64,000 nt of DNA from Liopterus haemorrhoidalis (lineage: Eukaryota > Arthropoda > Insecta > Coleoptera > Dytiscidae): contig OZ020612.1 in assembly GCA_963971575.1 (NCBI GenBank), positions 36,993,916-37,057,915 of the forward strand, in the 5' to 3' direction. The position numbers were made by a program, and so were the translations under genes. Each line of letters begins with the position of its first letter. Position 1 is the stretch's first letter. Below, piece by piece: positions 1 to 11,560 of this stretch. The notes under the pieces are model-generated. The model made no database searches. It saw only the letters and a program-made list of their open reading frames with translations, and was not told the origin of the DNA.

Positions 1-2
1 CT

Positions 3-560
3 GCTCAAAGAATTATTCCAGTTAAATTTAACACAAGTTTCAGACCACATTATTCTACACTGCATTTCCCGCCAACATATCCAACAAACCCTCAACCGAG
101 ACCAAATTTTCAAAATCAAAACCATTTTCCATCTACGTTTCAAACGAATTTCCAACAGAAACCCACTTTTCAAAATAGTAGTAGTTTTAACACTACTCAG
201 CAAAGACCTAACCCCTTTTTCAACCCTAATAACAGGCAAAACGTGCGACCAACTCATTTTGCAGTGAGACAACCCCCATTTACGCAACGTCCAGCCAGCG
301 TCCAGCAAAATCATTCATTCTCGAATAATCAAAATTTTAATCAATCAAGTCAAAATCAAAGTAAACCGTATAAGCCAGAACCAATGGATACTACATGCGC
401 AAGGTCCCATATTAAACCACTCCCAAACTTCGTTTCAGAAGAACTTTTTGCTCATAATGTTAATGAAACTGAACAGCTTGAAAATGTGTGCGAATATCAA
501 AATTTTGAGTATTCATATAATATAGATTATGGAGAACACGATCAGAATTATTGCACTTAA
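3..560 (+). pseudogene. gag: gag C-terminal region, partial at the window edge
   Basis: One frame stays open from base 3 to the stop ending at 560, so the gene starts upstream of the window. The product is very rich in Gln, Asn, Pro and Phe, with repeated short F-Q-N/P units, as is usual for the low-complexity C-terminal part of errantivirus Gag. No CCHC zinc knuckle is visible in this part. The Gag identity rests on position before pol and on composition, not on a conserved domain. Confidence 0.6.
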
Positions 561-734
561 ACTTCTGAACCGTATTATCTTCAAAACCCGAACGAATTTG
601 AGTATAATGAATCCTCATGTTACACAATTCCAGATGAATATTCCAGTGACAATCAAAATTTTCACAAGGAACTTCAACAACCCAACCAAACGTAATACAG
701 ATACATGCTTTAAATTCTAATTTGCCTTTCATTT

Positions 735-2214
735 ATATCCCGCAAATTAAAGCCAAATTCTTAATCGATGTGAGTGTAAATGTGTAAATGTGAGTACAAA
801 ATTATTAGAAACGGCTCGTACATCAATTCCTATAATTTCCAATCAAGATTCAGATCCAAGTAATACCGGTAGCAATAATGAAAAAGTTTACTCGATCACA
901 GATCAACCCCGTAGTAGACAAGTAGTTAAATTGCCCGTGAATCAGAATTGTTCTTCAGGTATATTAGATTACAAAAATTTCGGAAATGGACTTGAGATGC
1001 CGAAAGCTATAGTAAATGTTGAAAATACTATTGCAATTACAACCCTTACAAATATTAAAGAAAACCCAGTAAAATTAATTTTTCACGAACCCATTGAAAT
1101 TGAACCTCTAAATTTAATCGAAGTAAATTTCATAGAAAAAATGGAAACCGAAGAAATCCTAACAAACGAACACGATAATCTTTTAAAACAAAATTTAAAA
1201 AACCTCCGTTTAGATCATTGTAATAAAGAGGAGTATGAAACAATTAGAAAACTCTGTTTCGACTACCGCGACATTTTTTATTGTGAAGAAATTCCATTGA
1301 GTTTCACAAATCAAATGACACACAAAATTAAATTAAAAGATGAATTTTCTTCGCCGATTTTTGCAAAATCGTACAGATTCCCGGAAATTCATAAAACGGA
1401 AGTAAGATCTCAAATTACTAAAATGTTAAATCAAGGAATCATCCAAGACAGCGTATCCCCATGGTCTAGTCCTGTATGGGTAGTACCAAAAAAGATGTAC
1501 GCGTCAGGCAAGAAAAAATGGCGATTAGTCATAGATTATCGCAAGTTAAACGATAGAACGGTAGATGACAAGTACCCCCTTCCAAACATCAGTGACATTT
1601 TAGATAAACTCGGTAAAGCAAACTATTTTACGACTATAGATCTCGCGAGTGGCTTTCACCAGATTGAAGTAGATCCAGAAGATGTACCTAAAACGGCATT
1701 TTCGACAGAAGGTGGCCATTACGAATTCAAGCGCATGCCTTTTGGTCTAAAAAACGCTCCATCTAGTTTTCAAAGAATTATGGACAATATTCTTAGAGGA
1801 TTACATAATGAAATATGTCTCGTCTACCTAGATAATATAATTATCTTTAGTACGTCCCTGCAAGAGCATGTTGACAGATTAAAATTAGTTTTCGACCGAT
1901 TAAGAGCAAGCAAATTTCAATTAGACAAAACCGAATTCTTACAAAAGACCGTGCAAATTTTAGAACACGTGATCACGCCTGAAGGAGTGAAACCTAATCC
2001 AGAAAACATATCCGCCATCAAAAACTTTCCTATCCCTAAAAATCAAACAGAAATTAAAAGTTTTCTCGGATTACTCGGTTACTACAGACGATTTATCCCG
2101 AATTTAGCCAAAATTACAAAACCAATGGCAAAATGCTTAAAGAAAAACTGTAAAGTAATACATGATCATGAGTTCGTAGAGAGTTTCAAAATTTGTAAAA
2201 ACCCTTCATATTAA
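735..2214 (+). pseudogene. pol: pol: protease remnant and reverse transcriptase
   Basis: A Ty3/gypsy reverse transcriptase copies the element RNA into DNA. The region upstream of 790 contains a damaged aspartic-protease-like start, in which the expected Asp-Ser/Thr-Gly triad is not intact. The RT palm is clear: the WRLVIDYR motif lies near 1520-1545, the FTTIDLASGFHQI block near 1628-1665 and the FSTEGGHYEFKRMPFGL block near 1700-1745. In the YxDD box the second catalytic Asp position (codon 1834-1836) reads Asn, which should abolish catalysis. The frame closes at 2214, after which RNase H continues in another frame. This is a dead copy. Confidence 0.85.
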
Positions 2215-3317
2215 CCACCGATGCCAGTAACTTCGTGTTAGGCGCAGTTCTCTCTCAAGGTGATATACCACACGACAAACCAGTTGCTTATGCATCTAGG
2301 ACCTTAAATGACACAGAAGTCAAATATTCGACCATCGAAAAAGAATTACTTGCAATTGTCTGGGCCTGTAAGCATTTTAGACCATACCTTTACGGACAAA
2401 CATTCAAAATTTATACAGATCATCGCCCTCTAACCTGGTTATTCAGCATGAAAGAACCAAATTCCAAGCTCGTACGTTGGAGATTGACATTGGAGGAATA
2501 TGATTATCAGATCATATATAAAAAAGGCAAATATAATACGAACGCCGATTGTTTTTCACGAATTTGCGTTAACGCCTTAGAAAACAAATCTATAATTAAT
2601 AACCCAGGTGACACTGACCAAACTGTTGTAGATTATTTAAGACATCTTGCAGAAAACCTAAATCTACCCTCAACAAGTTCGCAAACCCCTATCCTTGATG
2701 AACCAGTCAGTAAAGACAAACCTAAAATTAAAATCATTTCAAATATTCAACTCAGACCTCCTATTCCAAGTACTAGTAAATTACCCACTGACAAACTTTC
2801 AAATTTCTATTCTGAAAATAATAGTGAAACTGAAACTGGTGGAGATTCTGAGAGTACAATCGAAATTTCAGAAGAAGAAACACTTAGTGCTTCTACTCAA
2901 CATTCGACAGACAACGAAACTACTAATGACGGCATTCCCACAATGAATGAAATTATTAATAATAAAATTAACCAAATGTTAGTTTTTGGAAGCCCTTACC
3001 CAAAATTAAATGTCAGTACTGAAAAATATGAAAATTCAAAAATTGTTACTGTAAAAATCCCTGAAATCGAAAACGAAAAATTAATTCTAGAATTTTTCAA
3101 AACTTATACAGACCATAAAATCACATACTATATTCATTTCCAAAATGACCGTTTATATCTTACATTTTTTAAAGTATATCTGAAACATTTTTCTGAAAAA
3201 GGAGCAAAAATCATTAGATGTTTAAAACGAGTTAACACAGTAACCGATAAAGAAGAACAAATTCTCTTGATGAAACACCATCACGAAGGTAAAACTAACC
3301 ATCGTGGCATAAACTAA
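2215..3317 (+). pseudogene. pol: pol: RNase H domain, frame-shifted from RT
   Basis: The Ty3/gypsy RNase H (RT_RNaseH type) follows RT directly but in a different frame. TTDAS at about 2213-2227, [15 protein letters not shown] near 2325 and the TDHRPLTWL block near 2415 identify it. A long, poorly conserved Ser/Thr/Glu-rich linker follows (about 2640-3240). The frame ends in a stop at 3315-3317, inside the start of the integrase zinc-binding region, which continues in the same frame beyond the stop. That stop is a second inactivating lesion. Confidence 0.8.
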
Positions 3318-4329
3318 ACCCTTGAGTATCTAAAAACCAATTATTACTGGAAAGGAATGAAATCTATAACAAATTTTATTAATTCTTGTGAGATCTGTCA
3401 AAGATCTAAGTACGCTAGAAAAAAACCATATGTGCCGCTAATGACTACTGAAACACCGACTAAACCGTTTCAAGTCGTACATATAGACGTTTTTACTTTC
3501 GACGATAGAAACTATCTAACTATCGTAGACGCATTTTCAAAATTCGCCCAAGCCTATTTAATTACCGGAAAACCCGCAATTCACATTAGTAACTCATTAA
3601 TAAAGTACTTTACGTCCTTTGGAGTACCACGAAATTTAATAGTTGATAACGGCAAAAAATATAACAATATTACAGTCAAAGAAATGTTAAAATTACACAA
3701 GATAGATGTGCATTTTACAACCCCCGCACACCACGAGTCAAATAGTCGAAAGGTTCCATTCAAGTATAATAGAACACTTGAGAATTTTAAAAGAAATATA
3801 CCCTGACGAACGTGACGATTTGATGGACTATGCAATAATAGCATATAACAATACCATCCACAGCGCGACAAACTTCACCCCATTCGAACTCACATTCGGA
3901 CATACGAATTCGTGTAACCCGATAGAGATTTTCACCCCAAATTCATTTTTCACCGAATACGCTGAAAATCATAAAAGCAAGCTTAAACATGTCTATAAAA
4001 ATGTTTATGAAAAACTAACATCCCAAAAAGAGAAAGTAATTAATAAAGAAAACGCTAAAGGTGACACGAATAATGAAATCATAGTAGGACAGATAGTATA
4101 TAAGCAGAACCCCTATTCTCGAAGAAACAAAAAACTCAAAAAATTCTTAGGTCCCTATAAAATCTTAAAAATATTAAGTAGAAATCGCGTTGAAATAAGT
4201 AGCGACCGTTTAAGAAATAATAAGACCGAAATTGTTCATATTAAAGAATTGAAAAAACCGCCTAAATTACCCATTTTTACAGATTCACCATCTGCACCGC
4301 CAGAGCAGACCCGAAATTCCACGATTTAA
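3318..4329 (+). pseudogene. pol: pol: integrase, split by a frameshift
   Basis: The integrase starts with an HHCC-type zinc region (CEICQRSK near 3390) followed by the rve core with an HIDVF motif near 3478 and a VDNGKKY block near 3640. The first frame runs to 3806 and the second, overlapping frame starts at or before 3730 and runs to 4329, so a frameshift lies at about 3730-3760. The second part has the VERFHSSI stretch containing the usual catalytic Glu region and a C-terminal chromatin or DNA-binding tail. The integrase is therefore disrupted in this copy. Confidence 0.8.
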
Positions 4330-4421
4330 ATAAAAACCCTGGGCTACTTCCAATTAAATTAGGAAAAGCTTATAACAACGTAGACTTTTGGAATTTTATA
4401 CAAATATATGATATTACAGGA

Positions 4422-6009
4422 TTGATTAATGAATTCTTAGAATTACAAAATTCACTCAAACAGATCAAAATTTCAATACAAAGAAATAGTCATAATGACT
4501 ACGAACGGGAATTTAGAAATTCATTGAAGATCATAGGAATATTAGAAAATAAAATTGAATCCCAGATTAACCGTTTAAACCCGAAATATAGACCAAGATC
4601 AAAACGAGCACTATTGAACGGCCTTGGTTCAATAATTAAAACCATTATCGGAAATCTTGACTATCAAGATGCTAAGAGATACAATTTAGCAATTGATACC
4701 TTGACTAAAAATCAGAATAAAATTAGAACCGTATTAAAAGATCAAATTACTCTTTTGCAAACGTCAATCGAGAATTTCCAGTCAAATATAAAAATTTTAG
4801 AACATGATCAGTTAATATTATATCAAGGTTTATGCAATTAGGACAAATGATCCAAACCACACGTGTGACAAAAATCGATTATTACCACTATTTTCTATTA
4901 AATGTAGTAATTTCACAGACTTCAAGTTTCATGCAAATTATATACGACACTTTCGAAAAAATTGAAGTGGCGATTACTTTTTCAAAATTAAATACTCTAC
5001 ATGACTCAATTGTAGATCCAAAAATACTACAAAATGAAATGAATAATGTTACTCATAATCTAAAGACGAACAAATTTCCTTTTGAATCAACTTTAGACAA
5101 TATAAAATTATTAGAAAAAATAACCTAAGTGAAAAGTTACATTAGAGGTAATGAGATAGTTTTCATTTTAGAAATACCTATCGTAGAGATTGAAACTTAT
5201 GCATAACACCGTTTTCACCCATTACCTACCCCTACATCAAAATCATTTAAAGTTATAATTCCACATTCAAAATTCCTTATCATTAATGAGCAACGCTACG
5301 CCTTTTTGGAAGACGATTGCCTAGAAATCAATCAAAGACTCTTCATCTGCAGACAAGTGCATTTAACTAAAACTAGAGACACCAAGATCCCGTGCGAATT
5401 ACAACTGCTGAAATATTCATCGACAACTGCCAACAAATCACGATGGACATAGAAGAAAATGAAGTCAGAAAAATCGAAGATAATAAGTGGATAATCATCA
5501 TCCCCGATAAAATTGTGGCCATAAAAAGTTGCAAAGACGACAAAGACAATATTTCTTTAAACGGAACTTTTCTTATCGAAATGGACAATATGTGTGAAGT
5601 GAACGTAGGAAATAATTTGTTAAAAACTGCAAAAAACTCTAAATTAATATTTAAAGAAATTAATTTACCAGAGTTAAAATACTCTAGTGATTTAGTGAAA
5701 ACCGAAAAAATATTTGAACCAATTAAATTAAAATCAATTTCTCTAGATGGACTCAAAATTGTGAATAATCATTTAAACGAACAGAATTTAAAATTGAAAG
5801 AAGACCACGACAGCACAGTTCACAATAAAATCAGTGTCTATACCATTTTGTTATACACCCTGATTGGAATTGCAATAATCAGTTACACATGTTACAGACT
5901 TAAAATGTTCAAGGAAAAATCTACGTCCACTGACCCCGAGATGTCATCACCCAAGGAGGAAGTCTCAACCATCCAGGCTCCTCAAGTTACAGCTCGAACT
6001 TTATGGTGA
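4422..6009 (+). pseudogene. env: env-like fusion protein, broken into three frames
   Basis: Errantivirus envelope proteins are related to baculovirus F fusion proteins. Three consecutive open pieces (4422-4841, 4832-5128, 5392-6009) cover what should be one reading frame, so at least two frameshifts or stops separate them. A furin-type RSKR site is encoded at 4596-4607 and is followed by a Gly/Leu/Ile-rich stretch in the position of a fusion peptide. The last piece ends with one hydrophobic membrane segment (about 5842-5905) and a short Lys/Ser/Thr-rich tail. Position, cleavage motif and topology all fit env; the copy is not functional. Confidence 0.7.
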
Positions 6010-6039
6010 ACCCCAATAGTTCTCGACTGCGGCCGAAGG

Positions 6040-6258
6040 TGTTACATACCGTCTCAGCCATCGGACACCTTGCCGACTCAGCAGCCAACATTATCATATA
6101 AAAAGATCATGTTTTGCAATGCAACCGTGTAGAATGAATTTAGAATCTTTGAATACATGTTAGAGATAAGTTTAGTTGTAGTTTTTACATTCAACATCAA
6201 TGTAATAAAATAAAGATTGTTTTTTAAAAACTTATCTCTGTGGATCTATTACTTAATT
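6040..6258 (+). repeat. Probable 3' LTR of the errantivirus-like element
   Basis: After env, a stretch starting near tgttacatacc carries a TATA-like catataaaaag (6096-6106) and two AATAAA-type polyadenylation signals (about 6200-6215), the usual promoter and poly(A) content of an LTR. The right end is set at about 6258 by resumption of hAT sequence. The left border is tentative because the 5' LTR is not in the window to compare. Confidence 0.5.
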
Positions 6259-6857
6259 CGCACTTGTTTTGAATTACAGAACCTCATTATCAATACATTT
6301 TTATAAATAATAAAATTTTAATGAAACGATTTTAAATGAAAAAGTAAGTATATAAAATTAGGATAAGCCAATATACATATTAATAAAAATCGAATTTGCA
6401 TCATTATACAGGTCTTACAAACAAATTAGTAAATATGAACATGAAAAATAAAAAACTTTTTTTTTTAAATTGAGTCTAATTTTTTTAATAACAAAATACA
6501 TTAAATTTTACCTTTAGGAAAATCAACCTATATTTTTTAATAACGAAAAGATTCATTGATAATTTTGCATAACGCCCTATATTTTCTTTCATTTTCTTTA
6601 ATTAAAACAAAATCTAGTTTTTCAGAACTATTCCTTCGGTTTCTTCCCACCATTTTTTTAATAAATTTATTGTTTTGAACTGAATATACTTGTTCATTAA
6701 CTCTCTATTATTCGTATTAAATAACTAAAACTAACCTCATTATTTGACAGTTTACAAAGTTTACATTGTTTACTTTGTTGACAAGTTTACCAATTGTTTA
6801 CATAAGTTTACACGTAAACGTAAACAATTAAAGTTTAGGTGTAAACGCCCATCACTG
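6259..6857. mobile_element. hAT-type MITE copy 1, 3' part, interrupted by the retroelement
   Basis: It is collinear with 7000-8007 apart from the MITE inserted there, and it ends in the same terminus cgcccatcactg (6846-6857). Its other terminus should lie to the left of the window. The 8 bases next to the end are catataag (6858-6865); if this is a hAT copy, they should recur beside its missing left end. The subterminal region (about 6745-6845) is packed with GTTTAC/GTAAAC motifs. It has no coding capacity. Confidence 0.75.
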
Positions 6858-6893
6858 CATATAAGAATCAAAATTTTCAATATTTAGTGCCTT

Positions 6894-8007
6894 CAGTGAT
6901 GGGCGCGTAAGTTACATGATGTAAGTTACCTCATTGTTGACGCGTAAACAATTGATGTAAAGTAAACACAAAAACTCTTGTAAACAATTATTTAGACATA
7001 CGCACTTGTTTTGAATTACAGAACCTCCCTCATTATCAATACATTTTTATAAATAATAAAATTTTAATGAAACGATTTTAAATGAAAAAGTAAGTAAAGT
7101 CTGTTCCAAACGGTTAGGCGGAACTAGATTTTGCAATCTAGTTACTTTCATCGTTTAAATCATGCTTTTCAGCCGTTTTGTTTAAGCTTTGTAAATCATA
7201 CTTGCAACAAACATTTTTTGGTTAAGGTTAATATCATTTTAAAATGTCATTTTCTTTATATTTTGATTTTTTGTGCCATTCTTAATACAAATATCCCATT
7301 TATTTATTTTTTTGTCATTAAAATATGTAAGAAAAATAATTTAATTTTGACATGTCATTCGTTTCTATGGTTTCATTGTTGGAATTTTAAATTTTGACAT
7401 TCCAACGTGAAAAATGAAATAACCCAAGCAAGGTCCCTTTTTGTGACAACCTAAAAGAACGAAATTCCCATTTAGTTCCGCCTAACCGTTTGTAACAGAC
7501 TGTATATAAAATTAGGACAAGCCAATATACATACATATTAATAAAAATCGAATTAGCATCATTATACAGGTGTTACATACAAATTAGTAAATATGAATAT
7601 GAAAATATAAAACTTTTTTCTTTAAAAAGTTCAGTCTAATATTTTTAATAACAAAATACATTAAATTTCACCTTTAAGAAAATCAGCCTATATTTTTTAA
7701 TAACGAAAAGATTCTTTGCAAATTTTGCATAACGTCCTATATTTTCTTTCATTTTCTTTAATTAAAATAAAACCTAGTTCTTCAGAACTATTCCTTCGGT
7801 TTCTTCCCACCATTTTTTTAATAAATTTATTGTTTTGACTGAATATACTTGTTCATAAACTCTCTATTATTCGTATTAAATAACTAAAACTAACCTCATT
7901 ATTTGACAGTTTACAAAGTTTACATTGTTGACAAGTTTACCAATTGTTTACATAAGTTTACACGTAAACGTAAACAATTAAAGTTTACGAGTAAACGCCC
8001 ATCACTG
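6894..8007. mobile_element. hAT-type MITE copy 2, complete, with a MITE inside
   Basis: It begins cagtgatgggcg and ends cgcccatcactg, and is flanked by a perfect 8-bp duplication agtgcctt at 6886-6893 and 8008-8015. An 8-bp duplication with CAG...CTG termini is diagnostic of the hAT superfamily. Both subterminal zones carry dense GTTTAC/GTAAAC motifs. There is no transposase, so it is non-autonomous. A 406-bp TA-flanked MITE (7097-7502) sits inside; copy 1 shows the uninterrupted form. Confidence 0.9.
7097..7502. mobile_element. MITE family A (TA-flanked, Tc1/mariner-like), copy 1
   Basis: The terminal inverted repeats are agtctgttccaaacggttag on the left and the complement of ctaaccgtttgtaacagact on the right, flanked by TA on both sides (7095-7096, 7503-7504). 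The empty site gtaagtatataaaatta at 6350-6366 in the neighbouring hAT copy has a single TA, which confirms the TA duplication. Near-identical copies lie at 29448, 30404 and 31126. The small open frame across 7131-7397 recurs in those copies, but it is AT-rich and matches no family, so I treat it as chance. Confidence 0.9.
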
Positions 8008-8015
8008 AGTGCCTT

Positions 8016-8105
8016 ATTGTTATCGTGTAATAGGGATAACTAGAAACTTCTCATTACAGTTGGCAGAAATTTCAGTGTTCCCAACTTATTTTTTTTTTTT
8101 TTGTA
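8016..8105. repeat. Dispersed repeat, inverted copy at 23795-23890
   Basis: The stretch from ttgttatcgtgtaataggga to cccaacttattttt is found again, reverse-complemented, at about 23795-23885 with only small changes. In both places it borders a hAT element of the cagtgatgggcg family. It is probably part of an unrecognised older repeat that served as target twice. Confidence 0.6.
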
Positions 8106-8292
8106 ACCCTTTTGACGATAAACGTCATGTTGGCAATGATTGACAACTGTCACTTGTCATGTTTTGAAAATCTTTTCGGAGCGAATTGATGAATAATCGT
8201 ATGAACACGTAAGAATTGGGTTAAAGGTGGCAGTAGAGCGGGAGCAGTGTAATGTGTGCGAGAAAGAGGTAGGGTTAAGAGTTGCGCGCGAG

Positions 8293-9052
8293 ATGTCCCA
8301 CTCCGTGTCTGGGTGTTCGGAAGGCGGTCCAGGCTCCGGCACTCTTGATCACATCTACCACGAGAGGCAGGTAAAGGAACTGTGCGCGTTACATGCACTC
8401 AACAACCTCTTCCAACTGAGGGACAACGCGGCGTTCACGAAAGCGCAGCTGGATGCGATCTGCCTGCAGCTCAGCCCGGACGTGTGGATCAATCCGCACC
8501 GATCACTGCTCGGTCTTGGTAACTATGACGTGAACGTGATAATGGCGGCCCTGCAGACGCGAGGCCACGAGGCTGTCTGGTGGGACAAGAGACGAGATCC
8601 CGCCACCCTGAACCTCTCCAACATCAGCGGCTTCATTCTCAACATTCCGAGCGAGTACCGGCTCGGCTTCCTGCTGCTGCCGCTGCGTCGCCGCCACTGG
8701 GTCGCCGTCAGACAGATACGCGACAACTATTACAACCTCGACTCGAAACTGGAGAGGCCTCATCTAATAGGCAAGGTGAGTGTGAGTGTACGAGTGCATC
8801 CGACTGGACGCGCCGCTACCGTAGTGCTTGTTTAATGACGTGCCGGTCTGCTGGTGGCAGGTGACTGAACTGGTGCAGTTCTTGAAGGAGCAGCTGTCGT
8901 GCCGGGACAAGGAGCTGTTCCTGGTGGTTCCGGGGGAGGTGGAACGCGAGCAGACCTGGCTGCTTCCTGGCGCGCCGCCGCCGGCAGCGACGCTCGGTGA
9001 CCGTGACGCTAACTGTGTTACTCTCGCCGACCTCGAGCTACAGCAGCCCTAG
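8293..9052 (+). CDS. Josephin-domain deubiquitinase (JOSD1/2-like)
   Basis: It is a cysteine protease that removes ubiquitin, of the Machado-Joseph (Josephin) family. There are two exons, 8293-8775 and 8861-9052, with an 85-bp intron (GTGAGT...GGCAG, phase 0), giving 224 residues. The Josephin domain fills almost the whole protein: HERQ with the oxyanion Gln, the nucleophile Cys in [10 protein letters not shown], the catalytic His in RRHWVAVR and the Asn/Asp in YYNLDSKL. There is no UIM or polyQ tail, so it resembles short JOSD1/2 proteins, not ataxin-3. The ATG at 8293 is chosen because the frame upstream has no other ATG; the frame is open to about 8227. The gene starts 285 bp after a hAT element, so its promoter region is very short. 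Confidence 0.92.
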
Positions 9053-9295
9053 ATATGTCGCTCTGCTATAGCAACATACGGGTACTGCAACCGTACGGGA
9101 AGCAATAACTAGTTCATATCTGAACACTTGTAAATACGCATCCAACTCATCGTGTTGCTCTCACATTCATGTCAATATTATCTATAACAACTACATTCTA
9201 TTTCTTCAAATTAAATCTATAAGTAATTACAAATATGCATTTTATTTATGTACCTAGTTTACTATTTAATAATTTAAAATGTGTGTAACTAGAGT

Positions 9296-10221
9296 CTAGT
9301 GTTCAGGGCAGTTGCCGTTCTTGGAGATGATGAGGCGGTCCGAATCGATGTTCAGCTCTGCCAGGATACCGTATATCTCTGCTCTCATCGGCACGGATAT
9401 CTCCCGTGTCCTGCCGAGGATCCACAGTTGATCTGTAACGAACACAGTGACAGTTAGAATGACGGTCGCTCGCTGCATCTGGTCGCCGCTGCACACCGAC
9501 CTGTATGAAGAAGACCGAGACTCGTGCAGGTCCACAGTATGGCGAAGTTGTCGTAGTCCGTGTAAAGGACCTGGTAGTAGCCGGCGCCGGGCAGGAGGCG
9601 GGCGATCGCGGCCGGCAGCGCCGAGCTCACCTTGTACTGGAAGGTAGCAGGGTTACGTCTGGTGGCCACCGCGACGCCGCTGCTCGACGTCTCGCCCCCC
9701 GTCCACCGGTTGATGACGCGCGCCACCACCTCCGTCTGGCCTTTCATGTTCTCCTGCAGCTCTATGGTGGTGCAGCCGGCCGCCAGCTCCATCAGGTAGA
9801 ACGATCTCTCCACCTCATACCAAACGCCTGAAAACTACGCACCGCGAACATGACTGGCGATTTCTCCACAGCAAATTACACCAAAAATGATAAATAATTC
9901 AGAAAAATTCAATTGTCCTTACAAATATGTATAAACAGGTAATAGAGGAGCGCGTACAAAACCGAATGCAAATGAAGCATTGTATTTTGTGTTATGTAAA
10001 TGTGTAGCGGTAGGTGAATCGAGGAAATGGAGCTCGATTGAACGCGCAATGCGACTGACCTGAGTGATGTTGAAGTCCTTGATGAGGCGGTACCTGGGGC
10101 AGCGGCCAAGTCCTGAGGCGGCGACCAGGATCAGTCCGTCCTCTTCGTGCACGGGCACGAGCAGCAGCACGGCCGCCGTCAGTAGCGCTGTGGTGACGGC
10201 GTCCACACCTCTAGCTCGCAT
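9296..10221 (-). CDS. Secreted lipocalin, apolipoprotein D-like
   Basis: It is a small secreted carrier of hydrophobic ligands; insect relatives include Lazarillo, NLaz and GLaz. There are three exons on the minus strand, 10221-10060, 9834-9501 and 9432-9296, giving 210 residues with consistent phases 0 and 1. A hydrophobic signal peptide (about residues 10-24) comes first. The lipocalin signature follows: DFNITQ joined across intron 1 to FSGVWYEVERSF, then a TDYDNFAI strand and an HTDQLWILGR C-terminal motif spanning intron 2. Four Cys (GRCP, AGCT, WTCT and GNCP) fit the two disulfides of ApoD-type lipocalins. The intron 1 acceptor is the TAG before TTTTCAGG; the nearby CAG would break the frame. 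Confidence 0.9.
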
Positions 10222-11558
10222 GACTAGCTGTCACATACAAGTGTTAGCGGCGGCTCATCCGCACAACACGCTGCATCACACTGCCGACCCGACTGCTGCG
10301 GCAACACTTGCGATATTGGTGGAAGCGTGCGAGCTTGCCAAGCGGGCCGACTGCCTTCTCTGGGTCAATTCTTAACACACATTCACCGCAGCGCTTCCCT
10401 TCCCTTCCCCCTAACGACACGCTTCTCACTTTTAAAAGAAAGTTTACCAGTTCCTTTCCGACTCGCGTTCCTCCTGCCACTTTACAATAGTTCAACGAAA
10501 CAAAACAACACACCTTTTCACTCTTCACTCATTCCTCCTTTATCAAACTTGAGCAAATCCGCAACATGTAATTCGTTCGCAGTTCGCAGCGGTTTACTTA
10601 CTTGAATGGCAACGGGCGAGTTATTAATATTGTTGATATTTCACTTTTGTTTCATTATATAATGTTGTGAAGACGGTTATTTGCGTCAATGGAACTAAAG
10701 AAAAACAGCGTCCGGTATCCGCGGGACGATTGGGCGCACAGCAAGTTTCCGTGCGGAGAAATGTGTTTGCGTCACTGTGTAGATAAGACGGACGGACGGA
10801 TGCGCTCCGCTTTCCCCAGTGCGTGCGTGTCCCGCGCGCCGCTCCAAGGAGCACCAGGTCACCAGCGGTAACTCTACAGCTCGTAGCGTCCTATCCACTA
10901 CCTTACTTACACATTCATGTCCGGGTTTGCGTCAAACGAGGAAATAAACATGCATTTGCAGTCTCGCTATTATACCGGTCAAAGGTTAGAGCAATGTAAT
11001 TTCCAATAATATTTTGATTATATAAATAACTTTGTTTTTGTCTGCTTTGCTAGATAATGCTTTGTCAACTTTTGTTTGTTTTAATAATAAAATATAAAAT
11101 CTATTAATACCTTTTTTTTTCTAAATAAAAAATAAAATACATATATACATATCAATGAAGTTAACATTATTAATTTTGTCTTATTTAAATACACAAACAA
11201 GATTTGTCTAAGGATATTACTTAAATTTAAATATAAAATAGTAATTTCACATATTGAATAATGGCTGCAGAACTGTCCTAAGGAGCTCGCATTCTATACT
11301 GAAAATTTCAATTTTTTTATTCCTTTTTTTCTACTGTTATTTAAATTTACTTTATATGTTAATCTCATATACATTATGTAATAAAAGTGCTTCTTTAAGA
11401 GAACATTTTTCCTCTGCAGACGAGTATAGTTTTTATATTGAAGGCGATAACTCTTGCTCTTCTTTGGACACTCAGTTGGGTTGACTTTTCGCCTCATAAG
11501 TCCTCCATCTTGGTATGTTAATTGTGAAGTGTTTCCAAGCCAATCATTTTTAACAATA
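10222..11558. other. Intergenic, upstream of the lipocalin; no gene recognised
   Basis: The first 700 bp (to about 10900) are less AT-rich and may hold the lipocalin promoter and a 5' untranslated exon, but no core promoter element stands out. From about 10980 to 11500 the DNA is AT-rich and I see no homology or repeat. Open frames on either strand here are short and lack recognisable domains. Confidence 0.5.
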
Positions 11559-11560
11559 TA

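Larger units (their letters stand above)
1..6258 (+). mobile_element. Errantivirus-like (Ty3/gypsy with env) retroelement, 3' part, degenerate
   Basis: The order is gag tail, protease/reverse transcriptase, RNase H, integrase, env and a terminal regulatory segment, which is the order in insect endogenous retroviruses (errantiviruses). The 5' LTR and most of gag lie left of the window. Pol and env are broken by frameshifts and stops, so this copy is not coding-competent. Its right edge is inferred because sequence from 6259 onward (cgcacttgttttgaattac) reappears at 7000-7018 inside a complete hAT element, so the retroelement inserted into a hAT copy. The exact LTR ends and target duplication cannot be seen without the left end. 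Confidence 0.85.

Noticed and set aside
7131..7397. Repeated small ORF (about 70-88 residues) in MITE A copies at 7131, 30438 and 31160
   Set aside because: It recurs only because the MITE copies are near-identical. It is AT-rich, Phe/Ile-rich, without a homologue, and other A copies break it.
9499..9647. Plus-strand ORFs opposite the lipocalin
   Set aside because: They are antisense to lipocalin exon 2, which is supported by signature motifs and splice phases.
10564..10900. Possible gene between the lipocalin and CIAO3
   Set aside because: Several 60-76-residue frames overlap on both strands at higher GC, but none has a domain or plausible splice partner; more likely promoter or 5' untranslated sequence.
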